In this document: in pieces, positions 33,986 through 42,927 of the stretch
Layout: the number at the start of each line of letters is the position of its first letter
Numbering within the stretch: the stretch's first letter is position 1
Assembly: GCA_000961575.1 (NCBI GenBank)
Contig: LADP01000042.1
Location: forward strand, 124,001-188,000
Origin: Peptococcaceae bacterium BRH_c8a
GTDB lineage: Bacteria > Bacillota > Desulfotomaculia > Desulfotomaculales > Desulfallaceae
Direction of reading: 5' to 3'
DNA length: 64,000 bases
Notes under the pieces: model-generated
The model's input: only the letters and a program-made list of their open reading frames with translations
What the model was told of the DNA's origin: nothing
Database searches by the model: none
Made by a program: the position numbers and the translations under genes

Positions 33986-34782
33986 TGATTGACTGGGTGA
34001 CATTGGCATCAATCGGTTTAGCTGCTGTTGCGGGCCTGGGGCTGACTGTATCCCTAATTGCTATAATTTGGACGGTGATAAACGCGACACCCTGGGGGCA
34101 TGTTCGGCAGAGGCTGAACCGGCTAACAAGATTCGAAAAAAAAAGCAAAATCAATATTAAGTTTAATCTTGACCGGCGGGATATTTACAGCTCACTCGCC
34201 GGTTTATTAATTGCCGTCACATTGTTGTGGGGTACTCCGGTGCTCCATCTGGGCGCCGGCCTCGGAATTTTACTTAGCCCTGTGGTTGTACGTCTTTACA
34301 GCTGGACACAGCGGGGCAGGTTGAAACAAATCAAGTTGCGTGAATGCGCGATCCTGTATGAGGCCATCGACCTGTATACCCATGCCGGATACACAGTTGA
34401 GCAGGCGCTAAAAATGGGAGCGGCGTTGACGCCATCCATCAGGCCTGCCGTTGAACGGTGCCTGGCCTACTGGCCCCAGGGTCCGTTGAGGGCATTAGAA
34501 AGAATGGGAGGTGATATCGGACTGGAAGAAGCGGAAATATTGATATCGGTTTTAATGCAGGCGGTTAAGGCCGGTCCGGAACGGGTTGCCGGACTACTGG
34601 GCGAGGAAAGCGTCAAGCTGGAAGAATTACGCCAAACCATGGCGGAAATAAAGATCGCCGCCAAACCTATATACATGACGGCCTATTACATACTGCCTTT
34701 GGCGGCGAACATGGGCATTGTGCTTTCCACTTTGGGCTACAGAATATTATTTACGCTGGATGGAATGAAAGCTGGAATGTGA
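33985..34782 (+). CDS. TadC-like platform protein (second copy)
   Basis: The 265-residue protein has an N-terminal helix (about 10-32), central helices (about 70-105) and a T2SSF-like segment (AIDLYTHAGYTVEQALKMG, then LISVLMQAVKAGPERVAG). A C-terminal helix follows. It is coupled to the preceding TadB-like gene by a one-base overlap. It probably completes the second platform. Confidence 0.78.
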   Translation: MIDWVTLASIGLAAVAGLGLTVSLIAIIWTVINATPWGHVRQRLNRLTRFEKKSKINIKFNLDRRDIYSSLAGLLIAVTLLWGTPVLHLGAGLGILLSPVVVRLYSWTQRGRLKQIKLRECAILYEAIDLYTHAGYTVEQALKMGAALTPSIRPAVERCLAYWPQGPLRALERMGGDIGLEEAEILISVLMQAVKAGPERVAGLLGEESVKLEELRQTMAEIKIAAKPIYMTAYYILPLAANMGIVLSTLGYRILFTLDGMKAGM

Positions 34783-35007
34783 AAAACTTTTGAAAGGTGC
34801 ACTATTTATCATCATGAAAACATCTTAAAACCCAAACACGTTATAAAGGGAGGGTGAGAACGAATTAAATGAAGAACATTTTAATTTGCGTACTATTGTA
34901 GGTTGTTGAAGCCGGCCATGGATATTGTCTTTCCGGCCTAGTTTATAGACTGATGTTACTTGACGGAATGAAAACAAATTAAAAAATTATAGGAGGAATA
35001 TTCTGTA

Positions 35008-35274
35008 ATGAAAAACACTGTCAAGAAATTATGGAATGATGAGAATGGATTGACAACGATGGAAATTATCATAGGCACCGTTTTGCTAGGCGGCGCGGCT
35101 ACCCTAGTCGGGTTCGCGTTGACATCCGGTTTCAGCGGAAAAACTGGAGATTTCGTCGGTGATTTGGAGGATCTCACAGCAATAAACGATGCGATAGACG
35201 ATGGCAGCGCATATACCTATACTTCCGGAACCACCGGCGCCACCGGTATAATGACCGACGCGACCGGAAACTAA
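35008..35274 (+). CDS. Flp/prepilin-like protein with extended Thr/Gly-rich tail
   Basis: The leader KNTVKKLWNDENG, then LTTMEIIIGTVLLGGAATLVG with Glu at +5, is a class III prepilin signal. The C-terminus (about 45 residues) is acidic, then Thr/Gly-rich (TYTSGTTGATG). ATG 35008 follows TAGGAGGAA. It is followed by a strong terminator. It is probably a pilin of the second assembly set. Confidence 0.82.
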   Translation: MKNTVKKLWNDENGLTTMEIIIGTVLLGGAATLVGFALTSGFSGKTGDFVGDLEDLTAINDAIDDGSAYTYTSGTTGATGIMTDATGN

Positions 35275-35277
35275 TAA

Positions 35278-35318
35278 ATATAAAAGGGAGAAGGGGAAAA
35301 CCTTCTCCCTTTTATATT
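35278..35318 (+). terminator. Rho-independent terminator between pilin genes
   Basis: A long perfect stem ATATAAAAGGGAGAAGG / CCTTCTCCCTTTTATAT surrounds a short loop. It lies within the prepilin cluster and may give the first pilin higher expression than those after it. Confidence 0.88.
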
Positions 35319-35333
35319 TATGGAGGTGTTTTC

Positions 35334-35516
35334 ATGAAAAAGTTGCTTTTAAGATTAATTAACGATGAGAAAGGACTGACTACGATGGAAGTCATCATAC
35401 TTACAGTATTATTGGCCGGGGCAGCCAGTCTAGTCGGTTACGCCATGACCGCCGGGTCGAGAGGGCTGGCTGGTAAAACATTGCAGGTGATCGAGGACGC
35501 TGACCCGACGTTGTAA
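35334..35516 (+). CDS. Flp-like prepilin
   Basis: The 60-residue product has leader KKLLLRLINDEKG and helix LTTMEVIILTVLLAGAASLVG, closely resembling the preceding pilin. It has a short C-terminal tail. The ribosome site is GGAGGTG. It is a tandem paralogue. Confidence 0.85.
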   Translation: MKKLLLRLINDEKGLTTMEVIILTVLLAGAASLVGYAMTAGSRGLAGKTLQVIEDADPTL

Positions 35517-35533
35517 AAAAAGGAGGATGTAAC

Positions 35534-35719
35534 ATGTTTAAACTATTCAAGAGGCTTATCCATGACGAAAGGGGGCTCACCACAATAGAGTGGTTGATTA
35601 TAACATTCCTGGGCGCATCCAGTGCGGCTTTAGTAGTGTCCGCCTTAAAACCGAAGTTAGCAGATACCCACAACAATGTGATCAACAACATCACAGATGT
35701 GACGTCAAGCGGATATTAA
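35534..35719 (+). CDS. Flp-like prepilin
   Basis: The 61-residue product has leader FKLFKRLIHDERG and helix LTTIEWLIITFLGASSAALVV with Glu at +5. The ribosome site is AAGGAGG. It is the third prepilin in a row. The downstream TadE-like gene begins at its very end in another frame. Confidence 0.85.
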   Translation: MFKLFKRLIHDERGLTTIEWLIITFLGASSAALVVSALKPKLADTHNNVINNITDVTSSGY

Positions 35720-36147
35720 GGGATCAGCGAGGAGCTACAGCTATACAGTTTTTGATCGTCTTTACTATTGCAACCTTTATGACCTTCGGAGCGCTAGATT
35801 ATTGGATACTAATGATAAAACACCAGCAAGCAGAACATCTCATGCACATGAATCTGCAGCGGATGCAGGTTGAAGGGTACCTTACAGCGGCGGATGAAAC
35901 AGCCATGATTCAAGCGTATAATGATATCGGCTGCCCGGTGGTATCAATTGAAGGCCCCCGGGAATTAGAGGGCGACCCTCGGGTTACAAGAAATCTTTCA
36001 ACAAATGCTTATATAAACTTAAAAGTGATTACTAAACCCACACCAACACCGCTTTTTGCCGGTGTGCTGATCGGTGGCAGTACAGGTGATGATGCGTTTA
36101 GAATCGTTGTTGGAGGGAGGATGCTGTCTGAAAGAGTTAACCCGTAG
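35713..36147 (+). CDS. TadE-like pseudopilin, start uncertain
   Basis: The protein-like part begins ILRDQRG followed by ATAIQFLIVFTIATFMTFGAL, a prepilin-type leader and helix. The extracellular domain of about 110 residues resembles the TadE-like genes at 21.5-22.4 kb. No ATG, GTG or TTG lies at the right distance; an ATA at 35713, overlapping the previous stop, is the best guess. The only ATG upstream would give a 130-base overlap with the pilin gene, which is unlikely. Translational coupling is probable. Confidence 0.65.
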   Translation: MLRDQRGATAIQFLIVFTIATFMTFGALDYWILMIKHQQAEHLMHMNLQRMQVEGYLTAADETAMIQAYNDIGCPVVSIEGPRELEGDPRVTRNLSTNAYINLKVITKPTPTPLFAGVLIGGSTGDDAFRIVVGGRMLSERVNP

Positions 36148-36778
36148 ATTGATAAATAATAATAGCGGATGGTCCGTTATATGGTTGCTGATACTTGTTC
36201 CCTTGTTTTTACTGACTGTTTCAACGTCCCTCGGAGTAGTGCAATCCGTTACCGGATCAGATATTGACTTGCAGCGCGCGGTTGAACTGGCTTCCAAAGC
36301 GGCCACCATGCAGGTAACGGAAGAAAGTCAGGCGGCGGGAGAACCTTTTATAAACACTTCTGCCGCTCACATGGCGTTTCGTAATATACTGGCCGAGAAC
36401 ATTGGTCTAAACGCCGACATGACACCAAAAACAGGCTCCATGGCTGGCACGACTCCCGATTACGTGCTCGTTGTTTATAACGGCTATGACACTTACGCGT
36501 ATGAAGCACCAGGGGGGCATAAATATTCATTTGTCGGCGGCACTCTAACTGAACAACCAATAACAGGTATCGGTTTCCCGGCCACGTTTTCCGTTGACAG
36601 ACAGTCTATATTGGCTGGCGCCGGCGGACCGGTAGAGGTCAAACTAAACAGTCCGGGCGCTATTGCTGTGGTGAATTACGAAACTGTCGAGATTGTGGGA
36701 AACGAGACAGTAGAGCCTGTGCGCTGGGCGGCATCACGAGTTTTGTGCCCCGGGGGTGGGTGCAGGTGGGGGAGTTAA
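36128..36778 (+). CDS. TadG/TadE-like secreted protein, CTG start
   Basis: The N-terminus KELTRRLINNNSGWSVIWLLILVPLFLL is a basic leader, Gly and hydrophobic helix, like a prepilin signal. CTG 36128 follows GGAGGGAGG and overlaps the preceding gene. The remaining 190 residues are extracellular (for example TTPDYVLVVYNGYDTYAYEA) with two cysteines near the C-terminus. It is probably a pseudopilin of the second Tad set; assignment is by position and topology. Confidence 0.65.
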   Translation: MKELTRRLINNNSGWSVIWLLILVPLFLLTVSTSLGVVQSVTGSDIDLQRAVELASKAATMQVTEESQAAGEPFINTSAAHMAFRNILAENIGLNADMTPKTGSMAGTTPDYVLVVYNGYDTYAYEAPGGHKYSFVGGTLTEQPITGIGFPATFSVDRQSILAGAGGPVEVKLNSPGAIAVVNYETVEIVGNETVEPVRWAASRVLCPGGGCRWGS

Positions 36779-36882
36779 TAAAGAGAATTAGCCTCCATCT
36801 CTTTATTGCTGACTACATTTATATATCGCAATACGTCATTCGAAAAGCCCGCATTACTTTGAGATAAAGGGTAAGCGGGCTT
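36777..36882. terminator. Two terminator hairpins between convergent genes
   Basis: AATAAAGAGA/TCTCTTTATT (36777-36808) ends the pilus operon. AAGCCCGC/GCGGGCTT (36845-36882) lies closer to the end of the minus-strand genes. The rest of 36883-37003 shows nothing else I can support. Confidence 0.75.
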
Positions 36883-37003
36883 AACACTATGATGAACAGT
36901 ATGTTTATGATGTTCATAACTAAAGCATAAAAAATTTGGGGTATATTAATGAGGAAGCTATTTAGGCTTATCATTTTTTTATTAACCTCTTGTAATCCAA
37001 ATT

Positions 37004-37597
37004 TTAAACATTTATTTCTTGTTTATCTTTGCGTACCATTAATCCTACACCAATGGCAACAAAAAAACCGATGATAGCGTCTATTATAACTATGTGCATA
37101 TAAAACGAGTCGCTTAACGGCCCTAAATGTTCACGGAGCCAAATGCATATGTCATTACCAGGTTGAAAGATAAGTATCATTATCTGGCATATTAGAAACC
37201 CAAGGGTAGTCATAAACAATAAATTTTTTCTTTCAATCTTTTCGTCGAGTAACTGTCTGAAAAAGAAACCGACCAAAAAACCGGGCAAAATTAATAGTGC
37301 ATAAAAGAATTGGTTAAGTATAAGTGCCGGAAACAAGATGCCCAGTGCGAAAGCGCCTGTACCTGCCAACCACAATTTGCGGAAAGGATAATGCCTCCGA
37401 AGTAAGAAAGCCAAAACAGCCATACCAATGGCAGCCTCCACTAAAAAGCCAAACCAGATAACTATAAAATTTAGCAAGAAACTTTCGGAAAATATCAAGT
37501 AGATCCCCAGTGTTTTAAGAAGACCACCAATCATAAAAGCAAATCCAGTTAGAATCGATATCACAGGAAGGTTAAATTTTTGGATAGGCTCATTCAT
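37004..37597 (-). CDS. Polytopic membrane protein of unknown function
   Basis: The 197-residue protein has about six hydrophobic helices (at about 13-33, 40-62, 72-90, 96-115, 127-146 and 165-188) separated by short charged loops. I recognise no family. It is the first of three membrane-protein genes on the minus strand inside a + strand element, so it may be cargo or a surface/entry-exclusion function. That idea rests on location only. Confidence 0.6.
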   Translation of the reverse strand: MNEPIQKFNLPVISILTGFAFMIGGLLKTLGIYLIFSESFLLNFIVIWFGFLVEAAIGMAVLAFLLRRHYPFRKLWLAGTGAFALGILFPALILNQFFYALLILPGFLVGFFFRQLLDEKIERKNLLFMTTLGFLICQIMILIFQPGNDICIWLREHLGPLSDSFYMHIVIIDAIIGFFVAIGVGLMVRKDKQEINV

Positions 37598-37756
37598 AGA
37601 ATTTACACCTTTCTCTTTATATACTATATATACATATGTCGCTTCTTGTTTAATATATGAAACAGCAGTTTATATATAAATCTATTGCTGCTGCTCTTCC
37701 ACAATACGAACTAGTTTATCTATAATAACAATCTCCAGGCCATAGATTTATAAAGT

Positions 37757-38158
37757 TTATATAGCAGCCCTGAAAAGCAAGTGTATTAAAAATGTAATAA
37801 CAAAAACTAAAACAACATCAAAACACCTTATGGGGGACTGCTTTTGGTCTTCGTTGTCTTTATTAGCCAGGAAATATGGATTGGGTCTCTTGTTTAAAGT
37901 ATAGATTTCCATTAAAACAGTAGTGAAAGGCATTATTATTGGGTATATGAAGACTCTTATATCCTGAGATATAAGAAAACATGTCATGGAAGAGACCAAA
38001 TACGAAAGAACAGCGGGGATACCGACTTTAATCCATTGATTATCAAATTTACTCTTATATTTTGCGTAAAAAAAACCCCATAAAACCCAATAAAAAACCA
38101 TTATTCCCATACCTATCCCGCCATTTTTAAAGCTAAAAAAAGCTATAATAGCTTCCAT
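37757..38158 (-). CDS. Membrane protein of unknown function
   Basis: The ATG at 38158 follows GGAGGTG with good spacing; the in-frame upstream TTG overlaps that site. The product (about 133 residues) has four hydrophobic helices (for example GIGMGIMVFYWVLWGFFYAKY is split across the first two) and a charged C-terminal segment before the last. It is probably co-transcribed with the flanking minus-strand membrane genes. No family recognised. Confidence 0.6.
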   Translation of the reverse strand: MEAIIAFFSFKNGGIGMGIMVFYWVLWGFFYAKYKSKFDNQWIKVGIPAVLSYLVSSMTCFLISQDIRVFIYPIIMPFTTVLMEIYTLNKRPNPYFLANKDNEDQKQSPIRCFDVVLVFVITFLIHLLFRAAI

Positions 38159-38226
38159 TTGGTACACCTCCAAAGCCTGTTTGTGATGTGCATTAGCTAA
38201 AGAATGCGAACATGTGAGAAATCCAA

Positions 38227-38397
38227 TTACTTCGGTTGATTGTTCAGGGTCTTAGCGATTTCTTTTGTGGAATTAGCAAGGGACTCGAAAGCTTTTGCGA
38301 TTTTCCATATTGAACCAACTGCAATTACTGCAAGAATAACACCAACTACTGGAATTACAAACTTTACAATGAACATAAGGGTTATTGAAGAGTCCAT
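38227..38397 (-). CDS. Small single-pass membrane protein (56 aa)
   Basis: An ATG at 38397 preceded by AAAGGAG opens a 57-codon frame. The product has a hydrophobic helix (about 7-30, FIVKFVIPVVGVILAVIAVG), then a Lys/Asn-rich helical tail. It lies upstream of the other two minus-strand membrane genes and is probably the first gene of that transcript. Function unknown. Confidence 0.6.
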   Translation of the reverse strand: MDSSITLMFIVKFVIPVVGVILAVIAVGSIWKIAKAFESLANSTKEIAKTLNNQPK

Positions 38398-38728
38398 TAA
38401 ACTATTCTCCTTTCTTTTTTTTTAAAACCCTTCGCTAGAAAGTGAAGACAACCTCTATATAAATATAGACACGGCACGACATGTAAGAGTCTAATTAAGG
38501 ATTAGCTCTCATGCACAGTTCAAAGACAATTAAACTTTTAATCTCCGTAGATATACGGAGTTTTTCTTTTTAAGGAGGCGATGCCAATGGTATTGTAAGC
38601 TACATTTATATGAGGCATAAAACAATAAACTCACTGCTGGGGGGTGGCCAGATTTCTATGCTCTGGCTGGTGGGTGTAGATGGAATAATTAATAGTTTTG
38701 AAAGTGAATAAAAAAGGGGGTTAAAGAA
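38398..38728. other. Intergenic region with terminator-like hairpin
   Basis: CTCCGT-AGATAT-ACGGAG (38543-38560) followed by TTTTTCTTTTT is a clear terminator-like hairpin. Being upstream of the secreted-protein operon it may act as an attenuator. An AAGGAGG site at 38571-38577 precedes only a five-codon frame. No other gene is visible. Confidence 0.6.
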
Positions 38729-41700
38729 GTGTTTAAGATAATAAGATTGATTATTCTATATGTAATTTTACTTACCGTAAGCGTTGGTCAGGCCCACGCT
38801 GGCAGCTGGTCGGCTATTAATACCTTTTCGACAGCTGATAATATAGTTTATGCGGCAGCAGAGGATAAAAACGGGGATTTACTGGTTGCCACAAGTAACG
38901 GGATTATGAATAATAGTACCGGCGCACAACTATTGCCTTACACCAACGTTAAAAACATGATTCGCCTATCAAACGGTAACGTCTTTTTTATGGACTCTAG
39001 TTATAATTTTCATATTTGGAACGGTTCTACCGACACAACATACGCAAAGCCTAGCTATATCAGTTCCAATAATCCTCACTACTTCGAGGCCAGTCCTGAC
39101 CCAGGTGGACGTGCCTGGTTTTCAACCGGCTCAACCATTTACGAGTGGACCGGCAGCAGTTGGACCTCAAGAGGTAGCCCGGGGACGATAACCGGTCTTG
39201 GAGTCGGCCCGGGAAACATTTGTTATGCCTCGGTTGATAATAAAGTTTTCAAATGGGCAGGTGGCACCAGTTGGGTAGACTACGGGATCACAGATTACGA
39301 GCGTTATTTAGGAAATGGTAATACACTTGAATACATTGAAAACTTTAGCATTATAGTCGACCGCAACAACGTCTTATATGTGGCGGCCGAAGCTCGTACC
39401 GAAGACAATGATGGAGATGACAGTGATAGGGTATGGCTATTTAGAAAAGCGCCAACAGATAGTAGTTATACCAAAGTAGGTGATTATTCAAATAGCGGTG
39501 GTAAAATAATTGACATGCAAATCGATCCTGCAGGTAGTATTTATATCATCTTCCACGACATGTATAGTGATGATACGCCGGAGGCATACAGTTACGGCGG
39601 CCCAAATCCGCCCAGGCCCTGGGAAAGAAGAGATGAAAATGCTGTGCCAAATGGTTCATATATGCTGTCTAGTGGTCACTGGTTAACATACGGCCGTTAC
39701 GATGTAGATAATGGTTACGTTGGACCATATTATTATGGCACATTGAGGAAATGGGACGGCACCGGACTTCGCATGTATGCAACCCCTGCCGGTGCTAATG
39801 GATTAACTAACCTAAATTTTAAATGGTTAGATTATAATATAAGACAAACCAATATTCAACTTAGATACAGTTCCGGCCCGGTTATTGAAGAGTTTACCAC
39901 CGGGGCCAATATGAATAATGTTGATATGCTGCTTTTAGCCAACGCCCTGGAAAATAACAATATGCAGGGTTGGACCAACTACACCTCCGGTGCCTCCGGA
40001 GCCAGTATCTCCAACGTAAGCACCTCATACGGGCCAGGAGTAAGGTTAAAAGCTAATAGTGGCGATGTAGGTAAAAAAATAACCTGTTTAACTAACCTGT
40101 ACGAAAACCAGGCCACGTTGAGAGTGCGTTTTAAGGTCAATAAAAACAGTGGTTATCTGGTACCTAAATGGGACGCAAAGCTCAGTAATGGATCAACCCA
40201 AAGTGGAGCCTTTAGTAGCCAGAAGATCGATCTTAGCAATTATACTGTTGGTACCTGGTATACCTATTATTTTCATACCACATCGCCATCCGGTACCACA
40301 TATATCGACGGCGGCACGTTGTACCTGCACGGTCAGGGCGATATAGATGTTGAGATTGCCGAACCTGCCCTGGTGCCCAGCCCGCTAAAACTATATGCCC
40401 GCAGTCACTGGAGCAGTACTTACAGTTGGGATATGTATTCAGGGTGGAGTAACGCTCTTACTTTCCCTTCGTATGCTCCAAATGTAGCCTTCATCAGCAC
40501 GCCAGTCAGCTGGAGTACCACACGCGGAAAATCGTCGCTTCAGTTAAGTTGGCCGTCTGTACCCGGTGCTTCCGGTTATAAGTTGTATCTTTTTGACGGT
40601 AACACCTACCGGGTTAATGACTTGGGCAACGTAACCAGTTGGGACAGCCGCACAGCGAAAGTATTCCCATATGCCTCCGACCTTCCGGAAAATAACACCA
40701 TCAGCACTGATCCGTTCCGCTGGGACGGTAGTGGCACCGACTTTGATGATAAGGGCTATTACCTGTACCGTAGTACGGTTGGCACCAATTATGACACCAA
40801 TACAAATTACTGGTTCAAAGTAACTGCATATAATGCAGATATGGAGACAGGGGCAAGTTATTGGCAATATAATGCTCACAGCAACGATCTGGCCAACGCA
40901 ACCGACACTGCAAACCCCACTGGCACCATAGATGTCATCGGTCAGGAAGGGTTGGAGAAAACCTTTAACCCCACAGTGACAGTTACTGTAAACGCCAATG
41001 ATTCGGATTCAGGCATTCAGCGTATCGAGTTATCCAACAACGGCACAGGCTATACAACCATGTACTCAGTTGCTATAAACGGTGATGGTAGTACCAATAT
41101 CAAAAATTATACTAATTCTTGGTCCTGGGATTTACCGTTAGGTGCGGGCACCAAGACAGTTTACGCCCGGATCACCGACGCGCTAGGTCGTCAAAAAGTG
41201 ATCACCGATTCCATTGCCCTTGCCGACGACATGTTACCGCCTTCAATTACTCTAACAATCAATGACGGTGCCACTGCAACCACTTCCAATAATGTAACGC
41301 TTACCATAAGCGTTGCTGATAACGCCAGTACCGAATCACAAATGCAAATGGCCTTTTCTAACAACGGCAACTTGTGGTCCCCCTGGGAATCGTTTGAACA
41401 GACTAAAACATGGGATATTACCCACGGCACCTATGGTGGGACATCAGACGCAGGAAAAAAGAAGGTTTACTGTCGTATTTATGACACCGCCCAAAACACT
41501 GGTTTAGCCAGCGCCGAGATTGGCTACAACCCGAACCCGCCCACGGGCTCATTTTCTATTACCGGTGGTATCACCGGAACGTATAACGGTAAGTCAGTGA
41601 TGTTTGTTTCCGCCGACACACCGACTATGAACATCAACGCGACCGGAGCATCAAAAATTCGCTTTGATTCTGGAATTGGTATGTGGAGTGACTGGGAGGA

Positions 41701-42088
41701 CTATACGGACGCGAAAGAAATAGTTCTCGCCAAATCAAGTGGGGTATGCCTGGTCAGAATCCAGGTTAAAGACAATTATGGCGTAACATCGGAACCGGAA
41801 AAAGTACTTGTGGTTATTGACGGTCAAGCACCGGTTATTAATTCTTTAAAAACACTTTCGGGTGCCACAGCAACATCAGAAAGTACAATAGACCTAATTA
41901 TTAGCGTACAGGACAACATCAGTAAAAATCTTCAATACGACATAAACGGCGGGATAATACAAGGCCTTCCGGTTGATAGTATCATAACGGCTCCGGTTAG
42001 CGGTAGCGGTCTTGTACAGGTTAAGGCAAATGTATATGACGAGGCTGGAAATAAATCATTTAAAAGCATCCCTATCTGGAAACTTTAA
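38729..42088 (+). CDS. Large secreted protein with propeller and Ig-like repeats
   Basis: The 1119-residue protein has a signal peptide (about 1-24, ending GQAHAG). The N-terminal part (about 30-380) has propeller-type repeats (DKNGDLLVATSNGIM, then FSIIVDRNNVLYVAA). A central jelly-roll-like domain follows, then an FN3-like segment (SLQLSWPSVPGASGYKLYLF) at about 590-730. The C-terminal half has Big/Ig-like repeats (VTVTVNANDSDSGIQRIELS, then VTLTISVADNAS). GTG 38729 follows AAAAGGGGG. No sortase motif. It is likely a surface adhesin working with the pilus. Confidence 0.75.
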   Translation: MFKIIRLIILYVILLTVSVGQAHAGSWSAINTFSTADNIVYAAAEDKNGDLLVATSNGIMNNSTGAQLLPYTNVKNMIRLSNGNVFFMDSSYNFHIWNGSTDTTYAKPSYISSNNPHYFEASPDPGGRAWFSTGSTIYEWTGSSWTSRGSPGTITGLGVGPGNICYASVDNKVFKWAGGTSWVDYGITDYERYLGNGNTLEYIENFSIIVDRNNVLYVAAEARTEDNDGDDSDRVWLFRKAPTDSSYTKVGDYSNSGGKIIDMQIDPAGSIYIIFHDMYSDDTPEAYSYGGPNPPRPWERRDENAVPNGSYMLSSGHWLTYGRYDVDNGYVGPYYYGTLRKWDGTGLRMYATPAGANGLTNLNFKWLDYNIRQTNIQLRYSSGPVIEEFTTGANMNNVDMLLLANALENNNMQGWTNYTSGASGASISNVSTSYGPGVRLKANSGDVGKKITCLTNLYENQATLRVRFKVNKNSGYLVPKWDAKLSNGSTQSGAFSSQKIDLSNYTVGTWYTYYFHTTSPSGTTYIDGGTLYLHGQGDIDVEIAEPALVPSPLKLYARSHWSSTYSWDMYSGWSNALTFPSYAPNVAFISTPVSWSTTRGKSSLQLSWPSVPGASGYKLYLFDGNTYRVNDLGNVTSWDSRTAKVFPYASDLPENNTISTDPFRWDGSGTDFDDKGYYLYRSTVGTNYDTNTNYWFKVTAYNADMETGASYWQYNAHSNDLANATDTANPTGTIDVIGQEGLEKTFNPTVTVTVNANDSDSGIQRIELSNNGTGYTTMYSVAINGDGSTNIKNYTNSWSWDLPLGAGTKTVYARITDALGRQKVITDSIALADDMLPPSITLTINDGATATTSNNVTLTISVADNASTESQMQMAFSNNGNLWSPWESFEQTKTWDITHGTYGGTSDAGKKKVYCRIYDTAQNTGLASAEIGYNPNPPTGSFSITGGITGTYNGKSVMFVSADTPTMNINATGASKIRFDSGIGMWSDWEDYTDAKEIVLAKSSGVCLVRIQVKDNYGVTSEPEKVLVVIDGQAPVINSLKTLSGATATSESTIDLIISVQDNISKNLQYDINGGIIQGLPVDSIITAPVSGSGLVQVKANVYDEAGNKSFKSIPIWKL

Positions 42089-42106
42089 ACTTCACACCAA
42101 CTAAAG

Positions 42107-42132
42107 GCTCTGATTTAATCAGAGCTTTTTTA
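42107..42132 (+). terminator. Rho-independent terminator
   Basis: GCTCTGA-TTTAA-TCAGAGC followed by TTTTTT lies 19 bases after the large secreted protein gene. Confidence 0.85.
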
Positions 42133-42165
42133 TTTAATATAAAGCCAATGTAGGGGGGGATAAAT

Positions 42166-42927
42166 TTGAAAAAATTCTACTTGCCGATATTTATAGGTTT
42201 ACTAGTTGTATCCACGGCCATCGCCTGGTTGCTTATAAGTTCTCAGAACAGTAAAAAAGATATTGTTTCCGTCGTTGAGCAATTCGTGCAATACCTATGC
42301 AATAAGGAGATAGAGCAGGCCATAGCATTATCCACAGGAGAAGTAAACCATGCCCTGGGAAGTCGGGGCGGTGACCCGGTATTGACTGCTACGTTAAGAA
42401 GGTTAGACACGGAAGTCACTGCGCATAGCAAAAATATTGCTCTAGTAAACGTTACTGCTGATATACAACAAGTCGACGGAACATATAACACCACATGGTA
42501 CCAGATATTATTAATAAACAAACAGGATAACTGGAAGGTGGCGAGGATACAACCTTTTAATTTTATGGGCGGCGTTATAGGAGGCAAAACCGGAAATTTA
42601 GAGTCTGCTCAAGTTGAGTATTTAAAAACGTCGTTTTTGGCATATACCGAAGCAATGGCCGGCGGCAACTGGGAAGAAGCCGGAAAGTATCTTGTAGGCC
42701 CGGCTAAAACAGCGCATAACGCATCAAATACTATCCTCAGTAAAGGACAGATAATCCAGGACATTAACTCTTTAGAACTTAAGCCGGCCTGGGCGAGTAA
42801 AACCGACATTATCAGCCGGGCAACCTACAAAATGATCAACAGGGATATCGAAGTTATCATTCATTTCCATCTTACAGACGGGGGGTGGAAAATAGCCGAG
42901 ATTAGCAACATCGGGGGCGGTAAATAA
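42166..42927 (+). CDS. Membrane-anchored extracellular protein, NTF2-like repeats suspected
   Basis: It starts at TTG 42166 after GGGGGGAT. Residues 5-25 are a membrane anchor (YLPIFIGLLVVSTAIAWLL). Two similar halves follow, each beginning with a helix of the type VVEQFVQYLCNKEIEQAIAL or FLAYTEAMAGGNWEEAGKYL and ending with strands like DNWKVARIQPF or GGWKIAEISNI. This is the layout of NTF2-like/DUF4878 domains, seen also in T4SS proteins such as VirB8/TcpC. A VirB8-like role is possible but unproven. Confidence 0.65.
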   Translation: MKKFYLPIFIGLLVVSTAIAWLLISSQNSKKDIVSVVEQFVQYLCNKEIEQAIALSTGEVNHALGSRGGDPVLTATLRRLDTEVTAHSKNIALVNVTADIQQVDGTYNTTWYQILLINKQDNWKVARIQPFNFMGGVIGGKTGNLESAQVEYLKTSFLAYTEAMAGGNWEEAGKYLVGPAKTAHNASNTILSKGQIIQDINSLELKPAWASKTDIISRATYKMINRDIEVIIHFHLTDGGWKIAEISNIGGGK

